A stretch of DNA of 63,347 bases from Pseudomonas sp. CBZ-4 (GCF_000346755.1 NZ_ANNV01000063.1:1-63347); one strand, 5' to 3'; counted from the first letter of the stretch, positions 47,629 through 59,465 are shown. Numbers and translations: made by a program. The notes: generated from the letters alone by a model not told the origin.

Positions 47629-48546
47629 GTGGCTCAGGTCAAACGTATCCGTCGCAACGTCAGCGGCATCATTCTGCTCGACAAGCCCATTGGCTTTACC
47701 TCCAATGCCGCCTTGCAGAAGGTTCGCTGGCTGCTCAATGCCGAGAAGGCCGGGCACACCGGCAGCCTCGATCCCCTGGCCACCGGTGTGTTGCCGTTGT
47801 GCTTTGGCGAGGCCACCAAGTTCTCGCAATACCTGCTCGATTCCGACAAGGGTTACGAAACCCTGATGCAACTGGGCAAGACCACCACCACGGCCGATGC
47901 CGAAGGTGATGTTTTGCAGGTTCGCGACGTGACCGTTGGTCGTGCAGATATTGAAGCGGCTTTACCCGGTTTTCGTGGGCAAATCAGTCAGATACCGCCC
48001 ATGTACTCGGCGCTCAAGCGTGATGGGCAGCCTCTTTACAAGCTGGCACGTGCGGGCGAAGTAGTGGAGCGCGAACCGCGTTCTGTTACTATTGCGCGCT
48101 TGGAATTGCTCGCCTGTGAAGGTGACACTGCGCGCCTGGCCGTGGACTGCAGCAAAGGCACCTATATCCGTACCCTGGTGGAAGATATTGGTGAAAAGCT
48201 CGGTTGCGGCGCGTACGTTGCAGAACTGCGACGCACCCAGGCCGGCCCTTTCACCCTGGCCCAGACGGTCACGCTGGAAGAGTTGGAAGCGGTGCATGCC
48301 GAAGGCGGCAATGAAGCAGTTGATCGCTTCCTGATGCCATCGGACAGCGGTTTGCTGGATTGGCCATTGCTGCACTTCTCGGAGCACAGCGCGTTCTACT
48401 GGCTCAACGGCCAGCCGGTACGTGCCCCGGACGCGCCGAAGTTCGGCATGGTGCGGGTACAAGATCATAACGGTCGCTTTATCGGTATCGGTGAAGTGAG
48501 CGAAGACGGGCGCATCGCGCCGCGTCGACTGATTCGGTCAGAATGA
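47629..48546 (+). CDS. truB: tRNA pseudouridine-55 synthase TruB
   Basis: A 305-residue pseudouridine synthase. Two GTG codons stand in tandem at 47626 and 47629. The second has the better distance to AAGGAG in the end of rbfA and gives the usual [13 protein letters not shown]. The catalytic Asp is in [15 protein letters not shown]. The thumb loop [12 protein letters not shown] and motif [19 protein letters not shown] are present, with the C-terminal PUA-like extension. It modifies U55 in the T-loop of tRNAs and also helps tRNA folding. Confidence 0.97.
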   Translation: MAQVKRIRRNVSGIILLDKPIGFTSNAALQKVRWLLNAEKAGHTGSLDPLATGVLPLCFGEATKFSQYLLDSDKGYETLMQLGKTTTTADAEGDVLQVRDVTVGRADIEAALPGFRGQISQIPPMYSALKRDGQPLYKLARAGEVVEREPRSVTIARLELLACEGDTARLAVDCSKGTYIRTLVEDIGEKLGCGAYVAELRRTQAGPFTLAQTVTLEELEAVHAEGGNEAVDRFLMPSDSGLLDWPLLHFSEHSAFYWLNGQPVRAPDAPKFGMVRVQDHNGRFIGIGEVSEDGRIAPRRLIRSE

Positions 48547-48661
48547 CCGAACGAGTGTGGCTGTTAACAGGCACGGTCAACACTCATTTTTAGATACAGG
48601 GATTTGTCCCTGGCCTGTTGAGACTGCCCTTTGGGCGGTTTCCTGAAAAAAGGATTGCCTC

Positions 48662-48931
48662 ATGGCTCTCGACGTTCAAGAAAAAGCACAAATCGTTGCT
48701 GACTATCAGCAAGCTGTTGGTGACACTGGTTCGCCAGAAGTGCAAGTTGCACTGCTGACTCACAACATCAACAAGCTGCAAGGTCACTTCAAGGCCAACG
48801 GTAAAGACCACCACTCCCGTCGTGGTCTGATCCGCATGGTAAACCAGCGTCGTAAGCTGCTGGACTACCTGAAAGGCAAGGATCTGGGTCGTTATCAGGC
48901 TCTGATCGGTCGCCTGGGTCTGCGTCGCTAA
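48662..48931 (+). CDS. rpsO: 30S ribosomal protein S15
   Basis: An 89-residue four-helix protein that binds the central domain of 16S rRNA. Conserved sequence [20 protein letters not shown] and [21 protein letters not shown] is complete. The 115-base gap behind truB contains a small CTGCCC/GGGCGG hairpin and probably a promoter, as in E. coli rpsO. A long hairpin lies between rpsO and pnp. Confidence 0.98.
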   Translation: MALDVQEKAQIVADYQQAVGDTGSPEVQVALLTHNINKLQGHFKANGKDHHSRRGLIRMVNQRRKLLDYLKGKDLGRYQALIGRLGLRR

Positions 48932-48958
48932 TAAGCGATTGCGCTAGAGGTTGGTTGT

Positions 48959-48997
48959 CTGCCGTGTGTCAGTGGGATTCCCGCTGGCCCATGGCAG
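48959..48997 (+). promoter_or_regulatory. Long hairpin between rpsO and pnp
   Basis: CTGCC (48959-48963) pairs with GGCAG (48993-48997), and CAGTGGG (48970-48976) with CCCGCTG (48980-48986), separated by a 6x6 internal loop. The location corresponds to the RNase III site in the E. coli pnp leader, so it is a candidate processing site for pnp autocontrol. Confidence 0.55.
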
Positions 48998-49125
48998 GCT
49001 CCCAGCCTCAAGTTTTATCTGGATACACGTTTTACCCTGGACGAGGCTCGGGCCGATTCCCGAGATTGCCCAAGAATTTCGCAAGAAGACAAGTTCCCCA
49101 AGAGCCACAAAGAAGGTAGGACACC

Positions 49126-51231
49126 GTGAACCCGGTTATCAAAAAGTTCCAGTTCGGTCAGTCGACCGTTACCCTTGAGACAGGCCGTATCGCCCGTCAA
49201 GCCTCCGGCGCAGTGCTGGTTACCGTTGACGACGACGTTACCGTATTGGTGACCGTTGTTGGCGCCAAGACCGCTGACCCAAGCAAAGGCTTCTTCCCTC
49301 TTTCCGTTCACTACCAGGAAAAGACTTACGCTGCCGGTAAGATCCCTGGTGGTTTCTTCAAGCGCGAAGGCCGTCCTTCCGAGAAAGAAACCCTGACTTC
49401 CCGACTGATCGACCGTCCGATCCGTCCGCTGTTCCCAGAAGGCTTCATGAACGAAGTGCAGGTTGTCTGCACCGTCGTTTCCACCAGCAAGAAAACCGAT
49501 CCGGACATCGCTGCGATGATCGGTACCTCGGCTGCCCTGGCTATCTCGGGCATTCCGTTCGACGGCCCGATCGGCGCCGCCCGTGTTGCTTTCCACGAAA
49601 GCACCGGCTACCTGCTGAACCCGACTTACGAGCAACAGAAAGCATCGAGCCTGGACATGGTCGTTGCCGGTACCTCGGAAGCCGTATTGATGGTTGAATC
49701 GGAAGCCAAAGAGCTGACCGAAGACCAGATGCTGGGTGCAGTACTGTTCGCCCACGACGAGTTCCAGTCTGTTATCAAGGCTGTCACCGAGCTGGCTGCC
49801 GAAGCTGCCAAGCCAACCTGGACCTGGGCTCCACAGGCCGAAGCGACCGAACTGCTGGGCGCTATCCGCTCCGAGTTCGGCGCTGCGATCTCCGACGCCT
49901 ACACCATCACCGTCAAGGCCGATCGCTACGCTCGCCTGGGCGAGTTGAAGGATCAGGTTGTTGCCAAGCTGTCCGGTGAAGAAGGCCAGCCTTCGTCCAG
50001 CGAAGTCAAAGCCGCTTTCGGCGAAATCGAATACCGCACCGTTCGCGAAAACATCGTTAACGGCAAGCCACGTATCGACGGTCGCGACACTCGCACCGTA
50101 CGCCCGCTGAATATCGAAGTCGGCGTTCTGCCGAAGACTCACGGTTCGGCGCTGTTCACCCGTGGTGAAACCCAGGCCCTGGTAGTCGCGACTCTGGGCA
50201 CCGCCCGTGACGCACAGCTGCTGGACACCCTGGAAGGCGAGAAAAAAGACCCGTTCATGCTGCACTACAACTTCCCGCCGTTCTCGGTGGGCGAGTGTGG
50301 TCGCATGGGTGGCGCTGGTCGTCGTGAAATCGGTCACGGCCGTCTGGCCCGTCGTTCGATCGCCGCCATGCTGCCGGCTGCCGACGTGTTCCCATACACC
50401 ATCCGTGTTGTATCGGAAATCACCGAGTCCAACGGTTCCAGCTCCATGGCTTCCGTTTGCGGTGCTTCCCTGGCCCTGATGGACGCCGGTGTGCCGATGA
50501 AGGCGCCGGTTGCCGGTATCGCCATGGGCCTGGTTAAAGAAGGCGAGAAGTTCGCCATCCTGACCGACATCCTGGGTGACGAAGACCACCTGGGCGACAT
50601 GGACTTCAAAGTAGCCGGTACCTCCAAAGGTGTGACCGCGCTGCAGATGGACATCAAGATCAAAGGCATCACCGAAGAGATCATGGAGATCGCCCTGGGC
50701 CAAGCCCTGGAAGCGCGCCTGAACATCCTCGGCCAGATGAACCAGATCATTGGTCAGTCCCGCACCGAACTGTCGGAAAATGCTCCGACCATGATCGCGA
50801 TGAAAATCGACACCGACAAAATCCGTGATGTCATCGGTAAAGGCGGCGCGACTATCCGTGCGATCTGTGAAGAGACCAAGGCTTCGATCGACATCGAAGA
50901 CGACGGCTCGATCAAGATCTTCGGCGAAACCAAGGAAGCGGCTGAGGCTGCACGCCAGCGCGTCCTGGGCATTACCGCTGAAGCCGAGATCGGCAAGATC
51001 TACGTCGGTAAGGTTGAGCGTATCGTCGACTTCGGCGCGTTCGTCAACATCCTGCCGGGCAAAGACGGTCTGGTGCACATCTCCATGCTGAGCGACGCTC
51101 GTGTCGAGAAAGTGACCGACATTCTGAAAGAAGGCCAGGAAGTGGAAGTGCTGGTACTGGACGTGGACAACCGCGGCCGTATCAAGCTGTCCATCAAGGA
51201 CGTAGCAGCAGCCAAGGCTTCGGGCGTTTAA
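49126..51231 (+). CDS. pnp: Polynucleotide phosphorylase
   Basis: A 701-residue 3'-5' phosphorolytic exoribonuclease. It starts with GTG at 49126 behind AAGGTAGG ([20 protein letters not shown]). Two RNase PH domains (about 1-210 and 310-550) flank a helical region. The second carries the catalytic block [20 protein letters not shown]. The KH domain ([17 protein letters not shown]) and S1 domain ([19 protein letters not shown]) follow. It acts alone and in the degradosome with RNase E. A strong terminator follows. Confidence 0.98.
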   Translation: MNPVIKKFQFGQSTVTLETGRIARQASGAVLVTVDDDVTVLVTVVGAKTADPSKGFFPLSVHYQEKTYAAGKIPGGFFKREGRPSEKETLTSRLIDRPIRPLFPEGFMNEVQVVCTVVSTSKKTDPDIAAMIGTSAALAISGIPFDGPIGAARVAFHESTGYLLNPTYEQQKASSLDMVVAGTSEAVLMVESEAKELTEDQMLGAVLFAHDEFQSVIKAVTELAAEAAKPTWTWAPQAEATELLGAIRSEFGAAISDAYTITVKADRYARLGELKDQVVAKLSGEEGQPSSSEVKAAFGEIEYRTVRENIVNGKPRIDGRDTRTVRPLNIEVGVLPKTHGSALFTRGETQALVVATLGTARDAQLLDTLEGEKKDPFMLHYNFPPFSVGECGRMGGAGRREIGHGRLARRSIAAMLPAADVFPYTIRVVSEITESNGSSSMASVCGASLALMDAGVPMKAPVAGIAMGLVKEGEKFAILTDILGDEDHLGDMDFKVAGTSKGVTALQMDIKIKGITEEIMEIALGQALEARLNILGQMNQIIGQSRTELSENAPTMIAMKIDTDKIRDVIGKGGATIRAICEETKASIDIEDDGSIKIFGETKEAAEAARQRVLGITAEAEIGKIYVGKVERIVDFGAFVNILPGKDGLVHISMLSDARVEKVTDILKEGQEVEVLVLDVDNRGRIKLSIKDVAAAKASGV

Positions 51232-51252
51232 TCACCCCCAGGCTTCACGCTG

Positions 51253-51282
51253 AAAAAAAGGACTCTTCGGAGTCCTTTTTTT
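51253..51282 (+). terminator. Terminator behind pnp
   Basis: A run of A, then GGACTC, a TTCG loop, GAGTCC and seven T make a perfect hairpin (51253-51282). It ends the rpsO-pnp transcript. Confidence 0.95.
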
Positions 51283-51337
51283 ATGGGCGCGCAAAAAGTG
51301 CAGGAAAATCAACACCGCCCACGCTGTGGAAAAAGCC

Positions 51338-51377
51338 GCAACTTGCACGCAGGCACGATGGGCTTCATGCAAGTTGC
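51338..51377. promoter_or_regulatory. Inverted repeat upstream of sigma-54 promoter
   Basis: GCAACTTGCA (51338-51347) and TGCAAGTTGC (51368-51377) are perfect 10-bp arms 20 bases apart. They lie about 70 to 105 bases upstream of the sigma-54 promoter, the place expected for an enhancer-binding protein site. A weaker repeat GAAAAT / ATTTTC lies at 51386-51403. Confidence 0.6.
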
Positions 51378-51443
51378 ACGATTCCGAAAATTGAGAGATT
51401 TTCTAACTTGTTGTTTTAAAAGGATTTTATAGGTCTGCAAAAC

Positions 51444-51460
51444 TTGGCACAGCGCTTGCA
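51444..51460 (+). promoter_or_regulatory. Sigma-54 (RpoN) promoter of BON-domain gene
   Basis: TTGGCAC, AGCGC, TTGCA gives the -24 GG (51446-51447) and -12 GC (51458-51459) with exact spacing, a full match to the RpoN consensus TGGCAC-N5-TTGCA. Expected transcription start is about 51471, leaving a 60-base leader before the ATG at 51531. Confidence 0.88.
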
Positions 51461-51530
51461 ATATCTCTGTTAACGCTGCAGCATCAAGGTACACACACTG
51501 CAGACTTTTAATAAAACAGGAGTTACTCGT

Positions 51531-52151
51531 ATGAAGAAGTTCGCTCTCGCTACTGCTACCGCTCTGACCATGGCCATGGCTGCTAACGTAGCCTTTGCTC
51601 AGACTTCCCAAGCGCCTATGACTCTGGCAGCCGGCGAAGTGACCAAAGCCAAGGAGTCCACCTCGGACACTTGGATCACCACCAAGGTAAAAGCTGATCT
51701 GCTGACCGAAAAAGGTATTCCAGGTTCGGACATCAAGGTTGAAACCAACAAAGGTGTGGTTACCCTGTCGTCTGACGTAGAAATCTCCGAATCGCAGAAA
51801 GCGACCGCTGTCGCTATCACCAAGAAAATCAAAGGCGTGAAAGCGGTCTCTGCCGACAGCCTGCATGCAGGCGGCGCCTACAAAGCCGACAATGTCGACA
51901 AGACCAAGAGCGCTGCCGCCGGCGCCAAAGAGTCTACTTCCGATACCTGGATCACCACCAAAGTGAAAGCTGACCTGGTGACCGAGAAAGGCATTCCTGG
52001 CACCGACATCAAAGTCGAAACCAACAAAGGTGTTGTTTCCCTGTCTTCGACCGCCGCAGTGACCGAAGCACAGAAAACCACCGCGGTGAACATCACCAAG
52101 CAAATCAAAGGCGTTAAAGCTGTATCGGCCGATGGCCTGAAAGCAGAGTAA
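51531..52151 (+). CDS. Periplasmic protein with two BON domains
   Basis: A 206-residue exported protein. The signal peptide (KKFALATATALTMAMAANVAFA) is followed by two BON domains. Each starts ESTSDTWITTKVKADL and ends IKGVKAVSADxL (about 47-120 and 133-206). The two halves are nearly identical, pointing to an internal duplication. OsmY-like BON proteins bind phospholipid surfaces and stabilise the envelope under osmotic or other stress. The gene stands alone between the pnp terminator and a REPIN, with a RpoN-type promoter, so it is likely made in response to a nitrogen, surface or stress signal. Confidence 0.9.
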   Translation: MKKFALATATALTMAMAANVAFAQTSQAPMTLAAGEVTKAKESTSDTWITTKVKADLLTEKGIPGSDIKVETNKGVVTLSSDVEISESQKATAVAITKKIKGVKAVSADSLHAGGAYKADNVDKTKSAAAGAKESTSDTWITTKVKADLVTEKGIPGTDIKVETNKGVVSLSSTAAVTEAQKTTAVNITKQIKGVKAVSADGLKAE

Positions 52152-52333
52152 TGCCCAACGTATCGTCTTGAACAAAACGTCGGCGGCAACGAGTGAGCCA
52201 GATATCCACTCAATGCACCTCACGTGTTCATGCGACCGACCACAGGGATGTGGTCATTACAGGCCCCGGCACTTGTGTCGGGGCCTGTTCTATTGTGGCT
52301 TGGAATACCGACGATAAGTCGATGAAGATCAAA

Positions 52334-52422
52334 TGTGGGAGCGGGCTTGCCCGCGATTGCAGTGGATCAGTCAAAGCTGTTCAAGCTGACCCACCGCTAT
52401 CGCGGGCAAGCCCGCTCCCACA
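52334..52422. repeat. REPIN (inverted REP pair), diverged arms
   Basis: A REP core TGTGGGAGCGGGCTTGCC at 52334 (through 52356) and its inverted partner at 52399-52422 enclose a 42-base spacer. The outer 23 bases pair perfectly; the inner arms are similar but diverged. It lies between the convergent BON gene and the DUF748 gene and is likely moved by a RAYT transposase encoded elsewhere. Confidence 0.9.
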
Positions 52423-52446
52423 CAAGCCCACCCACATGTTTGTGGC

Positions 52447-55365
52447 TTACTCGGCATCCAGATGCATCGGTGTCACCACCCGCCCATCTTTCTCCGCCTG
52501 ACCCAGGTTGGCATCAATGAAGTACACCCGGTCATCTTCCAGCTGGCCCTTGTCCACCAGGTAGTCCTTGATCGTGCTCGCACGGTCCTGGCCAAGTTGG
52601 CGCAGCAGTACGTCACTGGCGCTCCAGAACTTGATCACGCCGTCACGCAGCTTCGCAGTGCGGTCACTGTCGCTCAGGTCCTTCCATTCCGCCGGAGGTT
52701 GCTGTTTCAGGCGGGTGCGGTAGATGCCTTCCAGCAATGGCGCCTTTTCCTTCTCCGGTACAACCAGCAGCGAAGCCTGGGCGGGAACCTTGTCGCCACG
52801 GCGCTGAAGGATCTTGTAGTAGTTGTATTGGTATTCACGCTCCAGACGCTCTGCGGCCAGGAACGGCCCGTCGCTGCTGGCAGCGGCCGTGCCTTCGATT
52901 TCCAGGCGCAGGGCCGGGCGTTCTTTCAGCGCCTTGGCCAGCGTGTTCAAGGCGCCTTCGGCATCCTTGTTCAGTTCGCTGGAACCTGCGGCGAAGGACA
53001 CATTGCCCAAGTCCTCCGCGCCACCGCCGGTAACCAACCCACCGATAAACTTGAACGGTGCCGTTGCGGCGCGTACCACCAGGTTGCGCAGGGTCTGCCA
53101 CACGATCGGCATCACGCTGAACTGTGGGTTGTTGAGGTCGCCCGTCACTGGCAGCTCGATGGAGATTTTGCCATCGGAGTCCTTGAGTAACGCGATGGCC
53201 AGGCGGATCGGCAAGTCCACGGCGTCGGCGCTGTCGACTTTCTCACCCAGTTGCAGTTGCTCGACCACCACTTTGTTTTCGGCTTTCAGCTGGCCTTTGG
53301 TGATCACGTAATGCAGGTCGAGATTGAGCCGGCCCTTGCGGATACGGAAACCGGCGAACTTGCCGGAGTAGGGGGTCAGGGTCGTCAACTCGACCCGTTT
53401 GAAGCTGGTGGCGATATCCAGCGCCGCCATCGGATCAAACGGGTTCACGCTGCCCTTGATTGTCACCGGCGCGTAGCGATCCACCTTGCCCTTGATGTCG
53501 ACGCTGGCCGGTTTGGCCTGGCGGCTGTCGATCGTACCGATCTGCCCGTTGAGCTGTTGAATGGCGGTGGCAAAGTTGGGGGTCAGGCTGAAGTCGGCAA
53601 AGTTGGCCGAACCGTCGTTGATCGCAATCTGCCCGATACGAATGCCCAGCGGCTTGTCTTTGCTGGCCGGTTTCGGACTCTTATCGGGCGCCTGTGGAAT
53701 CAGCAAGTCATCGACGTTGGTGGTGCGGTCGTCGTTGATCATGAAACGCGCATAGGGTTGCAGCAGGTTGACCTTGTCGATCGACAGGCTCTCGCCGTGC
53801 TGGTAGTTGACGCCTTCGACCACCAGGCGCTGCCATTTGAGGAAGTCGCGGGTCTTGAGGGTGTCGAGGGTATGCAGCTGGTCGACCTGGGCGCGTCCGG
53901 TGATTTGCAGCTTGAGTGGATCGGCGCTTTTGAGGTTCACGTCCAGGTTGCTGCCGAGCATGCCGCTACGCAGTTCCAGGCGTATGAACGGGCTGATATA
54001 GGCCTGGGCAACCCGCAGGTCGATGTCCTGGGTATTGACCTTGAGCTTGGCGCTGATCGGGTTCAGGTTGACCTCGCCCGTCGCGAGGATCTTGCCCTGC
54101 TTGCCCAGGCCGGTATCGACCTTCAGGGTAAACGGGCTTTGGTTGAGGCTGTCGAAGTTCTGCACGTCGACGTTCAGCGGGCCCAGCTCCAACGCGACGG
54201 CAGGTTTGACCTGGCGGTCGGCCAGATGCACCTGATAGTTACGCAGTTGCACGTCCTTGAGCAGCACTTGCCACGGTTTGCTGGGCGCTGCCGGTGCCGG
54301 TTTGGGGGAGTCGGCGGTAGCCGGCGCTGTGGCGGCTTCCGGCTTCTGGGCCGACTTGCTCGGTTGGCTGGCAAACAGTTTCTGCCAGTCCAGTTGACCG
54401 TCGGCTTCGCGGGCGGCCCAGGTTTCCAATTTGTTGCTACGGATCTTGCCCACCACCACTTGTTGCTTGGCCAGGTCCACGGTGGTTTCGCTGACGTCCA
54501 GGCGCTCCAGGCGCACCAGCGGCCGGCCATCCGGGGCCTTGAGGGCAAACGGTGCGATGCTGGCGGCGGTGTTGGTCAGGTTCAGCTCGGTCTCTTTGTC
54601 CAGGCTGAATTTGTAGTCGGTGCTGAAGTTCAGCACGCCGTCCTCAAGCACCAGCGGCAGCGCATCACGGACATACGGCCACCAGGCCTTCATCTTGCCG
54701 TCGGTGACTTTCAGCGTACCTTCGGACGTGATCGGCACCAGGCTGAAGTTGCCTTTCCAGTCGATCTGCCCGCCTTCCGGGCCGGCGGCGACCAGGGTCA
54801 TGTCGGCATTGTCTTCGGGCAGGGTGCTGAGGTTTTTCAGCTCGAAGTCGAGTTTGTCGTAGAGGAATTCGATGGGCTCGCTGGGACGCAAGTCTTCGAA
54901 GTGCACATAGCCGCCGGCCAGCTTGATGGCGTCGATCCGCAAGGGAAAGGGCTTGGCATTCGGGTCGGCCGGGGTGGGCTCGCTGGGCGGAATCTTGAAC
55001 AGTTGCGCCAGGTTCAACTGGCCGGACTTGTCGAACAGCAGCTGCGTCTTCGGCTGGTCCAATTGCACATCGGCCAGGTGCAGCGCGCGGGTCCACAGGC
55101 TGTCGATCTGCAGGTTGGCGTAGAGGCGTTCGAAACCGATCTGTTCTTTGCCCGGCTCGCCGATCTTCAGGCCCCAGACCGTCAGTTCCAGGCTGAACGG
55201 GTTGAGCTCGATGCGCTCGATCCGTGCCGGCACCGTGGCGTAATTGGCCAGTTGCTGGTTGGCAATGCGCAGGGCAATGCCGGGCAAAATCAGAAAGCCC
55301 AGCAAGCTGTACAGGGCAACGGCGGTCAACAAGGCGCCAGTGGCGCGAATCAATCCTTTGGGCAT
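52447..55365 (-). CDS. Large DUF748/AsmA-like envelope protein
   Basis: A 972-residue protein with one N-terminal membrane anchor (TGALLTAVALYSLLGFLILPG), the rest being periplasmic. It has the long beta-rich repeats of the AsmA/DUF748 superfamily, including a first block ARIERIELNPFSLELTVWGL and later DKVNLLQPYARFMINDD. Pro/Ala/Lys-rich linkers occur near residues 340 and 560. The final quarter contains an OmpA-like region (SSELNKDAEGALNTLAKALK). AsmA-type proteins are thought to move phospholipids between membranes or assist outer-membrane assembly; a similar role here is an inference. It stands alone as the last gene before the REPIN. Confidence 0.85.
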   Translation of the reverse strand: MPKGLIRATGALLTAVALYSLLGFLILPGIALRIANQQLANYATVPARIERIELNPFSLELTVWGLKIGEPGKEQIGFERLYANLQIDSLWTRALHLADVQLDQPKTQLLFDKSGQLNLAQLFKIPPSEPTPADPNAKPFPLRIDAIKLAGGYVHFEDLRPSEPIEFLYDKLDFELKNLSTLPEDNADMTLVAAGPEGGQIDWKGNFSLVPITSEGTLKVTDGKMKAWWPYVRDALPLVLEDGVLNFSTDYKFSLDKETELNLTNTAASIAPFALKAPDGRPLVRLERLDVSETTVDLAKQQVVVGKIRSNKLETWAAREADGQLDWQKLFASQPSKSAQKPEAATAPATADSPKPAPAAPSKPWQVLLKDVQLRNYQVHLADRQVKPAVALELGPLNVDVQNFDSLNQSPFTLKVDTGLGKQGKILATGEVNLNPISAKLKVNTQDIDLRVAQAYISPFIRLELRSGMLGSNLDVNLKSADPLKLQITGRAQVDQLHTLDTLKTRDFLKWQRLVVEGVNYQHGESLSIDKVNLLQPYARFMINDDRTTNVDDLLIPQAPDKSPKPASKDKPLGIRIGQIAINDGSANFADFSLTPNFATAIQQLNGQIGTIDSRQAKPASVDIKGKVDRYAPVTIKGSVNPFDPMAALDIATSFKRVELTTLTPYSGKFAGFRIRKGRLNLDLHYVITKGQLKAENKVVVEQLQLGEKVDSADAVDLPIRLAIALLKDSDGKISIELPVTGDLNNPQFSVMPIVWQTLRNLVVRAATAPFKFIGGLVTGGGAEDLGNVSFAAGSSELNKDAEGALNTLAKALKERPALRLEIEGTAAASSDGPFLAAERLEREYQYNYYKILQRRGDKVPAQASLLVVPEKEKAPLLEGIYRTRLKQQPPAEWKDLSDSDRTAKLRDGVIKFWSASDVLLRQLGQDRASTIKDYLVDKGQLEDDRVYFIDANLGQAEKDGRVVTPMHLDAE

Positions 55366-55452
55366 GGGGCGGCGCCATCTATGTCAAACAGGAGTGCCTT
55401 GGAGTATGGCACGGGTTTTCGGTTCCGAAGAGCAGGGCTATTGGGAAACGTC

Positions 55453-56469
55453 CTACAGCTGCAGTATCAGAGTTTTCAGCGGTGGCTGCTGGTCTTGTGA
55501 AGGGAAATCCACCCCCGGCGTCATGATTTTCCAGTCGCGTACCGGGCGCCCGGCCTTCTCCGCGCAGCGCAGAACCTGTTCGCGCCAGTCATCCATGCTG
55601 ACCTTCGCCAGGTTGTTGCAGCAGATCAGCACGCCATTGTCGGCCGTGGCGAGCAGTGCGGGCTTGAGCAGGCTTTGGTAGTCACGCAACAGGTCGACGG
55701 TGCCAAAGGCGCTCTTGGCCCAGGCCGGAGGGTCGAGCAATACGAGGTCGTACTGACGCTGTTCCAGGCGTGGGTAGCTCGGCAGTTTCTGGCCGCGACG
55801 CTGGGTAATGGGCAGGCCGGCCAGTTGGCGGATCGCCGGGAAGTAGTCGGACTGCACGAATTCCATGGCTGGCAATTGCGGGTTCAGCTCGCCGTTTTCG
55901 CGACCAACCGCCAGGTTGCCCTCGGCAAAGTCCAGGTTGCACACCTCGCGGGCACCACCCGCCGCCGCGCTGAGGCCGACGCCGCAGGTGTAGGCGAACA
56001 GGTTCAACACGCTTTTGCCGGCGCTGTGGGCCTTGACCCAGCCGCGGGTGTTGCGCAGGTCGAGGAACAGCAGCGGGTCCTGCCCGGCATGGCGCCCGCG
56101 TACACGGTAGTTGAGGCCCCATTCGTGGCCGACCAAGTCTTCCAGTGCTGCAGGTTCGGCGCGGTACACCGTGTCTTCGCGATCGATCCGCGAGTTGCCA
56201 CGGGAACGGTCGTTGTACACCAGCAGCAATTCCAGGCCGATGTACTGGTTGATCAGTTGGTGCAGGTCCAGCAACTCGTCGGTTTGCAGCGACTGGTGGA
56301 AGCTCTGCACCAGCAATTGCGGGCCGTAGCGGTCGATGGTCAGGCCGCCGGCGCCTTCCTGGCTGCCATGGAACAAGCGGTAGCAGTCGGTGCCTTGGGC
56401 GTGCAGCTCGTTGATCAGGTCTTGGCGATGATCGAGGGCGGCGCGCAGCGCCTGATTCAAGGGAGACAT
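55453..56469 (-). CDS. RlmI-like SAM-dependent methyltransferase
   Basis: A 338-residue class I methyltransferase of the Methyltrans_SAM (RlmI/RlmK-like) family. An N-terminal RNA-recognition-like part (about 30-115) is followed by the Rossmann core: SVLNLFAYTCGVGLSAAAGG as motif I, CNLDFAEGNL after it, and DLVLLDPPAWAKSAFG as the DPP(A/S)-type motif IV. RlmI methylates C1962 of 23S rRNA. The PUA domain of true RlmI is absent at the N-terminus, so the substrate may differ. It runs on the minus strand 87 bases upstream of the DUF748 gene. Confidence 0.85.
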   Translation of the reverse strand: MSPLNQALRAALDHRQDLINELHAQGTDCYRLFHGSQEGAGGLTIDRYGPQLLVQSFHQSLQTDELLDLHQLINQYIGLELLLVYNDRSRGNSRIDREDTVYRAEPAALEDLVGHEWGLNYRVRGRHAGQDPLLFLDLRNTRGWVKAHSAGKSVLNLFAYTCGVGLSAAAGGAREVCNLDFAEGNLAVGRENGELNPQLPAMEFVQSDYFPAIRQLAGLPITQRRGQKLPSYPRLEQRQYDLVLLDPPAWAKSAFGTVDLLRDYQSLLKPALLATADNGVLICCNNLAKVSMDDWREQVLRCAEKAGRPVRDWKIMTPGVDFPSQDQQPPLKTLILQL

Positions 56470-56536
56470 GGAGCGCGCCTTGCTTAAGTAATGGGGGTAA
56501 ATGTGGGCGCGGAGTTTAACAGCTATAGGGCCTGGC

Positions 56537-57406
56537 CTACATCAGCCCCATCCGCCGATGCGCCCGTTGTACCGAACCATTGCGCATCGCCCAGCGCAGC
56601 AGCGGTGCACTGCGCTTGACCCCGGCGCGGATCATCTGGCGTTGCAGCGGGCTCTGGTGCTGGTCAAGCATGGCGCTGGCCCAGTCCGGCAACAGGTCGA
56701 TCCCGGCCTGCATCATCAGCGCGCCAAACGGTTTGGCCAGGGTGCTTGGCGCCGGGGCATCGAGCAGCAGGCGCAACACTTCGCGGCTGCGCTCGTCGCA
56801 CAAGAGTTGTGGGCGGATACGCGCCAGGTAATCCGACACTTCCTGCCGCGAACGCGGCACATGCCGCGCGCCCAGTTGTTCGGCGACCAGGGCGATTTCG
56901 GCGTAGTAGCGGTCCTGGTCACGCCCCGACAGGTGCGGGTTGCGGTAGCGCAGGTGGGCGGCGAGAAAGTTGCTCACTTCCGCCACATGCACCCAGGTCA
57001 GCAACTCCGGGTCGCTGGCCGCATACGCCCGCCCGTCCGGCGCATGGCCGACCACTTGCAGGTGAATGGTGCGCACTTTTTCGATCAGCCATTCGGCGTC
57101 CTTGCGCGAACCAAAGGTGGTGCCGGAAATGAACTGCGACGTGCGCCGCAAGCGCCCGAGCATGTCCTGGCGAAAGTTCGAGTGATCCCACACGCCGGCC
57201 AGGGCCAGCGGGTGCAAGGCTTGCAGCATCAAGGCGCTGATGCCGCCGATCAACATGCTGCTGAAGTCGCCATGGACTTGCCAGCTGACCGAGTCCGGCC
57301 CGAACAGGCCGGGGTCGCCCTTGGGGTTTTCCAGGTCCAGTTGGCCCAGTGACAAGCCCGTGAGGCTCATCAACTGGGTTTCGATACGGCTGCGGATAAA
57401 TTCCAT
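56537..57406 (-). CDS. MpaB-family (DUF2236) oxygenase-like protein
   Basis: A 289-residue protein of the DUF2236/MpaB family, related to latex-clearing protein and mycophenolic-acid oxygenase; these bind b-type heme. The conserved stretch GISALMLQALHPLALAGVWDHSNFR holds candidate heme ligands. The block TWVHVAEVSNFLAAHLRY adds the conserved His used by the family. No signal peptide is seen. The substrate is unknown. It lies 16 bases downstream of the acetyl-CoA synthetase gene on the same strand, so they may be co-transcribed, but a functional link is not evident. Confidence 0.8.
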   Translation of the reverse strand: MEFIRSRIETQLMSLTGLSLGQLDLENPKGDPGLFGPDSVSWQVHGDFSSMLIGGISALMLQALHPLALAGVWDHSNFRQDMLGRLRRTSQFISGTTFGSRKDAEWLIEKVRTIHLQVVGHAPDGRAYAASDPELLTWVHVAEVSNFLAAHLRYRNPHLSGRDQDRYYAEIALVAEQLGARHVPRSRQEVSDYLARIRPQLLCDERSREVLRLLLDAPAPSTLAKPFGALMMQAGIDLLPDWASAMLDQHQSPLQRQMIRAGVKRSAPLLRWAMRNGSVQRAHRRMGLM

Positions 57407-57422
57407 GGCGACTCAGGTTTTC

Positions 57423-59360
<1,938 letters not shown>

Positions 59361-59420
59361 GAGCGGTCCTTATTCTTGTTTTAGGCACAAGACATAAAGA
59401 TGCACGCTGTGGGGGGAGGG

Positions 59421-59456
59421 TTCAAGGCCAACCTCCAAACGGACGTTGGCCTTGAA
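59421..59456 (-). terminator. Hairpin behind pgi
   Basis: TTCAAGGCCAAC (59421-59432) and GTTGGCCTTGAA (59445-59456) are perfect 12-bp arms 10 bases behind the pgi stop. No T-run follows, but the location fits a transcript end. Confidence 0.65.
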
Positions 59457-59465
59457 GGGGCAGGA

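Noticed and set aside
53251..55500. Open frame of 749 codons antisense to the DUF748 gene
   Set aside because: The minus-strand protein has a signal anchor and family repeats; the opposite frame shows no domain.
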